Positions 57,166 to 64,000 of a stretch of DNA of 64,000 nucleotides are shown here, in pieces; position 1 is the stretch's first letter, and each line of letters starts with the position of its first letter. This DNA comes from Luzula sylvatica (Eukaryota; Streptophyta; Magnoliopsida; Poales; Juncaceae): positions 18,192,414 through 18,256,413 of the forward strand of contig OX326958.1 of NCBI GenBank assembly GCA_946800325.1. Reading direction: 5' to 3'. The position numbers and the translations under genes are program-made. The notes below the pieces were generated by a model. That model was not told the DNA's origin. It ran no database searches and worked only from the letters and a program-made list of their open reading frames with translations.

Positions 57166-57510
57166 TATACCAATGGGACAATGCATGCAATGTAAAGGAG
57201 ACTAAATTAGAGATAAGAGAGTCCGAGAAACTATAGTTTGGATAAGATGATCAAATGCATTCAGGAGGTGTTAAGGATCATGATGAATTGAGAAAAATAT
57301 TGGATGATTTTTTTTTTATTAACAAAATTGGCATACAAAGCCGCCCGCCAAAATCAAGACGATGAAGTATTTGCAGCTCAAGATTAGTGGGATGGTGGAT
57401 TAAATTTAAATATAAAGAAGGAAATTTGAAAGAGAAAAATGTTTTTTTTTTGTGAAAGATGAATACAGTTTGATGAAGTTTAAATTGAATGAAGGAAATT
57501 TTAAAAAAAG
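57166..57510 (-). pseudogene. 5' flank of NLR relic d
   Basis: Matches the upstream flanks of the other NLR copies (AAAGGAGACTAAATTAGAG, AAATATAAAGAAGGAAATTT). The start codon region is eroded. Confidence 0.65.
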
Positions 57511-58656
57511 TCAATGGTCTCATAAAGTCTCATGTTGATGGTTATGTGTTATGGTTCCGAGTTCTCATGGTATTAATATATAAAAGAATTTTATAATGAT
57601 CACGACTTCAAAAAGAAATTTCAAAAAGAAGAAGAGAAGAAGGGGCATTTTTTTTTAATCTCAAGTCAATGGACTTTTTTTAAACCAGTATTTGTTTTAT
57701 TGAATTATTAAACCGATGATAATAGAATATATATTTAATCTCATAAGAATGTGAAAATATATTTTCTAAAGAAAAAACATTTCATTGTTTATGTGATAAA
57801 ATATTTGTCGTGTCAATTTGTTGTGTCATAATTAATGAACATGCAATCGTTAACTAATAGAAAAAAACATAGACGAGGCAATATAATAATTGTGAAGTTA
57901 AAAATGAATAAAAAATTGAGCAAAAGATGCACTAAATTAATAATCAAGGACCAAATTCACACTTTACTCTTGTTTTTACAAAAGGGCATACAAATTAAAC
58001 TGCTTTGAGCATGGTCCATAATTATTTTTAGAGTGACTAATTGTCATCCTCCGCCAATCGGATGGTGCCATGCGTCATCTTATTTTACGGTACTACTAAA
58101 AATCTATTAACAAAGATACAATTTTGAAAGGCAAAATCAGGTACAAATAACCGAAGAGCAACTTATTGCAACAAAAATCTCAAGCACTATTTTTCCTACC
58201 AATTACTGATCTTTTTGGTGCATTAATAAAATTTCATAATGATGTATATCTGATTCGATTAGATTATAATCCGGTGAATATCATCTCATATGTATATATG
58301 GCTATCGACCTTGGTTAATTTCGTCAAATGCTTTGAGATTTTAGACGCACTTTCCAAAGATAATTCGGTAGCAACCTTATTTCAGATCACTAAATTCAAA
58401 AAAATATATAAATTTATATCGAGTGATCTAAAAACATGCATTGCGATTTTATTCAAATAAGATTTGATGATTTGACCTTTATCTTTCTAAAACATTAGCA
58501 ACTTGATTGAGGAGAGTAATTCTATAGATCATGAAATACTTTTGAAAGTGACGAATACAATTTTAATAGAATCTAGTGCAATTACTCCTTAGATTAATTA
58601 TAACTACAAATCTCCAATTGATCGAGGACGATCAAGGGTTTAAGTGTGGGGGTATT
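57511..58656. other. Intergenic or gypsy 3' internal sequence
   Basis: No coding region seen. The last part (about 58200-58656) runs into the polypurine tract TTTAAGTGTGGGGGTATT and may be the 3' untranslated part of a gypsy element. Confidence 0.45.
58640..58656 (+). promoter_or_regulatory. Polypurine tract of a gypsy element
   Basis: TTAAGTGTGGGGGTATT lies directly before the LTR start TGATGTGAGG, the typical form in Athila/Tat-type elements. It means that this LTR is preceded by element-internal sequence, as a 3' LTR would be. Confidence 0.7.
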
Positions 58657-60245
58657 TGATGTGAGGCAAATGGAACACGTTTTACGAGCCTTATTTAGGA
58701 ATTTTAGCCCTTGTGAAGTTATATTCTATGCTTTTATGATACATATTTCAAACATCATGAATATTTCTACACTGATGTGTTCTTTGCCCATTTTCAGGAG
58801 ATAGAGGAATAATTTGGGAATTTGGTCAGCACCATTGCCTCCGGCACGCTGAAGACAGTCAAAACGATATATCACATCGATATATTCGGTGAAAGATCGA
58901 GGCGGGAAAGGCAAAAACAAAAGAAGAAGATCACCAAACTGCTGCAACGCACAGGGCCTGGCCGCAGAGGCAAAATTCACAGCCCACGCAGGCAAATCTC
59001 ACAGCCCACGCCTAGCCCCAGCTCTCAGCCCATGCACAAGCCCCAACAAGCTAATTTGTTGCCTTCTTTAGATTGATTTGTGGCCTCCTTTAGATTGATT
59101 TGTTGCCTTCTTGGTTGATTTGTTGCTCCCCAAAACCTTCCATTTCTCCCTCATCCAGCCCCAAAACCTTCCATTTCTCCCTCAACCAATCAGAAGACAC
59201 CATGAAGCCTATAAATAAGACCCTAAAGCCAAGGGCAAATCATCTCCCCCCCCCCCCCCCCCCCCCCCCCCCCTTTTCTGCCCCTTTGGGGGCAAGCTCT
59301 CTACCATCTCTCTCCACAAACTCTCCCAAGAAACAAACAAGATTCAACCAAGAACCGTGAAATTCAAGACCAACTCTTTGGTAGAGGCGTTCTCGCCCTA
59401 GGGTTGTACGTGAAGAAATTGGAGTTAAGGCGTTCTTGCTCCATCTCGACACAAGGAAAGGATCGGTCATTCGTGCGGAAGGCGTTCTTTGACGAATTGA
59501 AGAGGATCCGCGTAAGAAGAAACGGAGACTCGAGTTGGCGTTCAACCGGATCGACGGGAAGGCATCGACACAGGTCACTAGGCGTTCTAGGGCTTGATTA
59601 GGTGGTTTCTTTCTTTTATTTCAGTTTTTTTGGTTGTGATTCTTTTAATAAATTCTTGTGTTGATTAATAAACTCGAGAATTTTAGTAGTTAATTCGATT
59701 TTCTTATTTAAATTACTGCCTTGATTGCCCTTGAATCTTGTTTTTAAAACCTTCTAAACTTGTCAATTTTCACGATCCCTTCCAAATCTGAAAAGTTACA
59801 TTTGTTTATTTCATTGCGTAGATCTTGATTTATAGTTTCGGGAACTTTTTAAATCGTTGAATTTCATGAAATATTTGAATTGATATGAATTTTTGAAAAC
59901 TGTCACTTAAACTGAAAACCTGCTGATTCCAGAGACTGTTTTTCAGAGACCTGATTGTAATTCGTTAATAAATTTTTATTCCGTTGTCCAAATTGTCTGA
60001 AATTTTAGTATAAGTTTTATAATATTCAGACCTATCTCTAGACAAATTTTCGTTAATTTTGGAAATTTCGAAATAATTATTTTAAAGATCTGAAATTTAA
60101 TCATATTTTGACGCAATAGCTCCCTGTGGAACGAATCCTTACATACTTAGTCTATACAATCTTTAGTATTCACATGTTTCTTGTTTGATTTACGGTGTTT
60201 TTATTCAACGATATAACATAAGTGTTAGCCAAAAACCCGTTATCA
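58657..60245 (+). repeat. Ty3/gypsy LTR
   Basis: 1,589 bp, starting TGATGTGAGGC and ending CCCGTTATCA (TGAT...ATCA ends). TATA box CTATAAATA at about 59210, followed by a C run (59246-59273). CTCCCTGTGGAACGAATCC near 60120 is a U5 phrase of plant gypsy LTRs. Followed by a primer binding site. Confidence 0.82.
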
Positions 60246-60248
60246 AAA

Positions 60249-60265
60249 TGGCGCCGCTGCCGGGG
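60249..60265 (+). promoter_or_regulatory. Primer binding site of the gypsy element
   Basis: TGGCGCCGCTGCCGGGG just after the LTR is one base from the primer sequence TGGCGCCGTTGCCGGGG that I know from Athila/Tat-type elements (tRNA-Asp). Confidence 0.82.
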
Positions 60266-60391
60266 AGCAATGTTTAAGTCGAAATTATAAATAATACTTG
60301 CAATCTTGAGTGTTCATGGAAATCGATTTGATATATTTGAACTTGATATTTCACTCATTGTGAGAATTTTTCTTTTTTTGCAAGGTACAAG

Positions 60392-61147
60392 ATGGACAAT
60401 CAAGAGAGACCTTTAACGCTTCGGGAAGGGATGCAACTAGCGAAGATCGAAAGGGGATATCCCGAATCCATGTCGGACCAAGATTTCATAGAGAAAGAAA
60501 TTGCTCGATTGGAGCTAGAAGAGCAAGAATTGAGAGAGGAAGAAGACGAACTCCTCTCAATGATTCCACCAAATTCCACCGACGAAGCTTTCCGATACGA
60601 AAACGACATAATTTCCATAGACGAATCTCAAGGCGAACTCGAGTTCGAATGCCAAGACCCATCCTCTCAATCTCAAGACGAAGTTTCCGACGAAGAATTG
60701 ATAGAAACGATAGAGAAATTGATGTCAACTTTGACATTCATTTATCAATATGAGGAAACCCCGATAGAAATACGAAATTGGATAGAATCTCTTGGAGACG
60801 CTAATTCCGAGTGCTCAAGCGAGAACAACGTAGAAATTGAAGGTGGCGAAAGTTCAAGTGTGGGGGGATTCGAAGAAAGCATCGAGACGGTCTTGGAAGA
60901 AGAAGAAGAGGAGTCGGTGGACTCAACTCTCCAAATGGTGGTTCAACTCACTCCAAACGACAAAACCAAGCAAGAAGAAAACTCTCCAACTCTCCAAGGT
61001 GAATTCTTTCCGTTTAGCATCGATTTAAATTCAAATAAGAACTATGATGCCTCTCATGAAAGAATTTCTCCTTGTGTAGATTTATCAAGAAAAACAAATA
61101 ACAACGAGACACTGACGCCACTTTCCAACATAAATACAAACTATTGA
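60392..61147 (+). pseudogene. Gypsy 5' ORF, acidic, truncated
   Basis: A 251-codon ORF starting ~145 bp behind the primer site: MDNQERPLTLREGMQLAKIE, then glutamate-rich helices (ARLELEEQELREEEDELL), a Ser-rich middle and another acidic run. I do not recognise a capsid domain; it may be the N-terminal gag or pre-gag ORF of a Tat/Athila element. Its own sequence ends near 61120, where NLR 2 homology begins, so the last codons are antisense NLR sequence. A purine tract TCAAGTGTGGGGGG at about 60857 resembles the polypurine tract. Confidence 0.55.
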
Positions 61148-63497
61148 GGAATGACTTCTCTTCAAGTCTTGCCCCAACTGCCTCCTCCTTGCTTTCAACA
61201 TTCTCTAAATTGAATATCTCCAATAAACCTCTCAGCTTTATCAACAATCCTAGTTGTGCTATTTCAAATCCGCTTTCTTTCTTAACACGAAACTCACGTA
61301 ATTGATGAAGTGCCGTTAGTTTTCCGACCCAAGGTATTTTACTATCGAACATTGCATCGCGACCATTATTACACTTCCGCCAAAAAAAGTTGTCTGTTTC
61401 TGCCTGAATGGTTCCTCGATCAATGCCATTGTCTATATTTATTACTTCCAAATGATACAGTTTATTTAGATTATTAAGCACATGCCTTTGGATATCATTT
61501 CGTTGCCATGGACAGCAATGAAGTTGTAAGTAACGAAGATGGATAAATTCTGAAAAATTACACGTTAAAGAATCTACATCACCGGACATTGTATATATTA
61601 CTAGTACACGCAGACCTTTCAATCTCTCAAGAAAATCCTTTAGAGCAACAACAAAATTTGAATTATACCTTCCAATTATAATTAAAGTACTCAGATTTTC
61701 GACTTGAAGATGTTTTTTAATATGTACTATATATTTCTCGAAATTTCCACTAGGTATAGTTGAATTATGCGATACTGAGCTTGGAGAAGTTTCGGTGATA
61801 ATGGATAAATGACGAATAGTATTTGGGATGCCTATGTTTAAATTGTTTGAGTTAACAATTGCAAAGCAATCGTGTTGTGATACAATTTGTGCTAAATCAT
61901 GCATTAGATCATGGATAACATAAGGAGCATATTTCTCCTTATGAACTTTTTCGAAGAAACCTGCATTTACTAAACTATCGAAATACATATTTCCTGTATC
62001 CTCGATTGGTATGTTACTGTTATTCAGAAAACCTTGGGCAATCCACATATTAATCAATTCTTCTTTGTGGTAATCAAAGCCCTTATGGAATAGAGAACAA
62101 AATGAAAAACATCTTTGTAGGTGGAAAGATAGAGATTCATAACTTAGCCTTAGTGCTGGCATGATATCATCAGGGCCGGTTTGAGATTTCCACCCCTCGT
62201 TATCCCTAACATTCCTCCAATAAATAACATTTGGATTTCTTTTTAACATTGCCCCGACGGTTTTTGCCGCTAATGGATAATTTGAAAGTTTTTTACAAAT
62301 TTGTTCCCCAATTCTTTCTAAAATATCATGTTTTTCATATTTCTCATCACTAAACGCATGTAATTTAAACAATTCCCAAAAATCATTTTCTTTCAATCCA
62401 TCCAATTTAATCATGTGTTTCTCATTGATTATTTTTGCTACTGATAATTTTCTAGTTGTTAACAAAACAACGTTACCATTTGTTTCCTCCGATTGCAATA
62501 GATAAAGGAGTTTCTCCCACTTGCTTTTATCATTGTCCTCCCACACATCATCTAATACAAGCAAAAACTTTTTTGAACTTAAAAACTGTTTAAGAATTTC
62601 CAATTGTCTATTTAAGTTCCTCTCTTGTTTACACTCTTCTCCAGGGATGAACTCTAGCAACTCATGAATAAGCCTACCTTCATCGTAATCGGCGGACACA
62701 TGAATCCACATTGTTAATTCAAAATATTTTTTTATTTTTGAGTCATTAAACACAAGTCGAGTAAGAGTCGTCTTGCCGACACCTTCATTCCCTACTATTG
62801 GTAATACAGAGAGATTGGTATTGGCAAAATTTACCCCTATCATTTGACCTATTATAAATTCTTTCTCTTCATCTCTACCAAAGACTCTTGATTCCATTAA
62901 ATGCGAGGATTTTAACGGGCTTAGTGTACTAGTGTTTACATTTGCCCTTACAATTTGATCTAGTTTTTCTACATTCAGTAGTTTATAGAGTTTTTTCCCA
63001 ACTTCTTTTAAATTTTCAACAACAATGTGTATTCTACGGGACAAATCGTCCTTTTGAAACTTAGTTCCTTTATTCCTAATTAAAGAATGATCTCCATCAT
63101 CGGCATCCTGATCATTTGTATAGGTAGGAATAAATATTGCCGGTGTAGAGAATATACTAACCGAATCTTGAGTTGAAGAAGAAGAGGAACCACTCGAATC
63201 ATTTTCTATCTCGTGCTCAATACGATAGTAATCCATCTCATCGAGTAAGTCGTCAGCTTGATATACAAGATACTGAACACGTTGGATATATTTCACTAGG
63301 TCATAATTTTGAATCCCTTTCTTGACCTGCCAAAAACCAAGACCAATTTTAATGTATTCGAGGTTATCCTCGAGGAGTTTGTATTCCTCATTCAAACCCA
63401 CATCAGATGCCCATTTCTCGAGCACATGAGTTAGATATTTATCGAAGATAACTTGAATGAACCAGCCAGCCATACTAACAACAGTCCCCAAATCCAT
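61014..63497 (-). pseudogene. NLR 2: CC-NBS gene truncated at a gypsy junction
   Basis: Paralogue of NLR 1. The start chosen is Met at 63497 (MDLGTVVSMAGWF), aligned with all other copies, although the frame is open to 63581. Numbered from that Met: coiled-coil with ADDLLDEM (~82-88); P-loop GNEGVGKTT (~236-244); kinase-2 FLLVLDDVW; RNBS-B LLTTRK; YPLAAKT; RNBS-D CFSFCSLF. MHD position: YVIHDLMHDL, so Met is replaced by Ile. The frame is intact through the NB-ARC and the first LRR-like part to NVESKEEA and SFLNSLYL. At about 61120 it passes into antisense gypsy sequence, adding ~35 foreign residues before the stop at 61014. The LRR half seen in NLR 1 is absent. If expressed it would be a CN-type protein without most of its LRR. 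Confidence 0.88.
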
Positions 63498-64000
63498 CTT
63501 ATATATAAGGCTGGAGAAAGTAAAATTTGGGCAAAGAAGAAAAATTAAAGGAGTCTGAATTAGAGGAATAAGAGAGGCCAAGAAATTATAATTTGGTTAA
63601 GATGAGCAAGTGGATTCACGATATGTTAAGGATCACGATTAACCGAAAAAAGGATTGGATAATTTTTTTCTTTTTTTGTTTAATAAGATTGGACGAAGGT
63701 TTAAATGGAAAGAACGAAATTTCAAAGAGAAGAAGAGAATAATGGCTTCTTCTTTTTTTCTTTGTTTTCTTTGTGAAAGATGACTAAATTTTTTTCTTTG
63801 AGGGGCAATAGATGAGTAAGATTGGGATGAAGTTGTAAGTAGAAAGAAGAAAACCTAAAAGAGAAAAATAGAACAATGGATTTTTTTTATTTTTTTTGTG
63901 TTTTTTTGTGAACGATGGAGATCGACTGAAGTTCAAATAGAACAAAGGAAACAGAGAAGAGAAAAATGAACCTTTTTTTGTGTTTTCTTTTATGAAAGAT
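63498..64000. other. 5' flank of NLR 2
   Basis: Upstream flank of the NLR unit, alignable to 38260-38480, 42520-42775 and 57175-57510 (AATTAAAGGAGTCTGAATTA, AAATGGAAAGAACGAAATTT). Poly-T and purine-rich runs continue to the window edge. The promoter probably lies here, but no clear core element is assigned. Confidence 0.5.

Noticed and set aside
59246..59273. C run as a functional i-motif in the gypsy LTR
   Set aside because: It is a plain homopolymer, probably of variable length; nothing else supports a function.
60400..60737. Minus-strand frames opposite the gypsy 5' ORF
   Set aside because: Shadows of glutamate-rich codons on the other strand.

Overview
The window is nuclear DNA from a flowering plant. 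The evidence is two CC-NBS-LRR (NLR) disease-resistance loci, plant-type Ty1/copia and Ty3/gypsy LTR retrotransposons, a FAR1/MULE transposase, CACTA, hAT, Harbinger and MITE elements, a tRNA-derived SINE and a very AT-rich background. The species cannot be fixed from the sequence. Almost everything outside the NLR loci is nested transposable elements, and no housekeeping gene was recognised.

Layout. 0.3-11.7 kb: a LINE remnant split by a defective copia-type LTR retrotransposon on the minus strand (element A, 661 to about 10850). Element A itself carries a 3.1-kb CACTA-type element (3061-6140) and a 1.4-kb LTR-like insertion (about 7398-8829). 11.7-16.6 kb: non-coding repeats, including a foldback element of ~210-bp tandem units and two minisatellites. 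16.65-20.37 kb: an hAT-like non-autonomous element holding a second CACTA-type element (16850-19371, TSD AAT). 21.72-33.89 kb: a Mutator-like element with ~100-bp terminal inverted repeats and a decayed FAR1-type transposase. It is inflated by a copia element (B, 22277-29725, TSD GGTTT), which in turn contains an LTR-like insertion and a second copia element (C, 25425-28892).

34.1-64 kb is an NLR array, all copies on the minus strand. A nearly full-length NLR (34151-38259) has one frameshift. Three N-terminal relics follow (42381-42515, 52549-52787 and 55557-55678; the last two look like one copy split by a 2.8-kb insertion). A second NLR (about 61120-63497) has lost its LRR half at a junction with gypsy sequence. 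Between these lie SINEs, a LINE relic, hAT relics and element D (43362-51099, TSD TACGT). Element D is a pol-less relative of element A that keeps part of gag and carries an unrelated long ORF resembling the 'putative plant transposon protein' family.

Most notable: (1) elements A and D carry many short palindromes of the form GTnCGTT..AACGnAC, often in close pairs, with a different version in each element; (2) element D is a pol-less element with an accessory ORF; (3) a 27-bp patch inside the right LTR of D copies the LTR/flank junction; (4) both NLR loci are broken, one by a 2-bp frameshift and one by a retroelement junction. All identifications come from reading the sequence by eye; no database search was possible.
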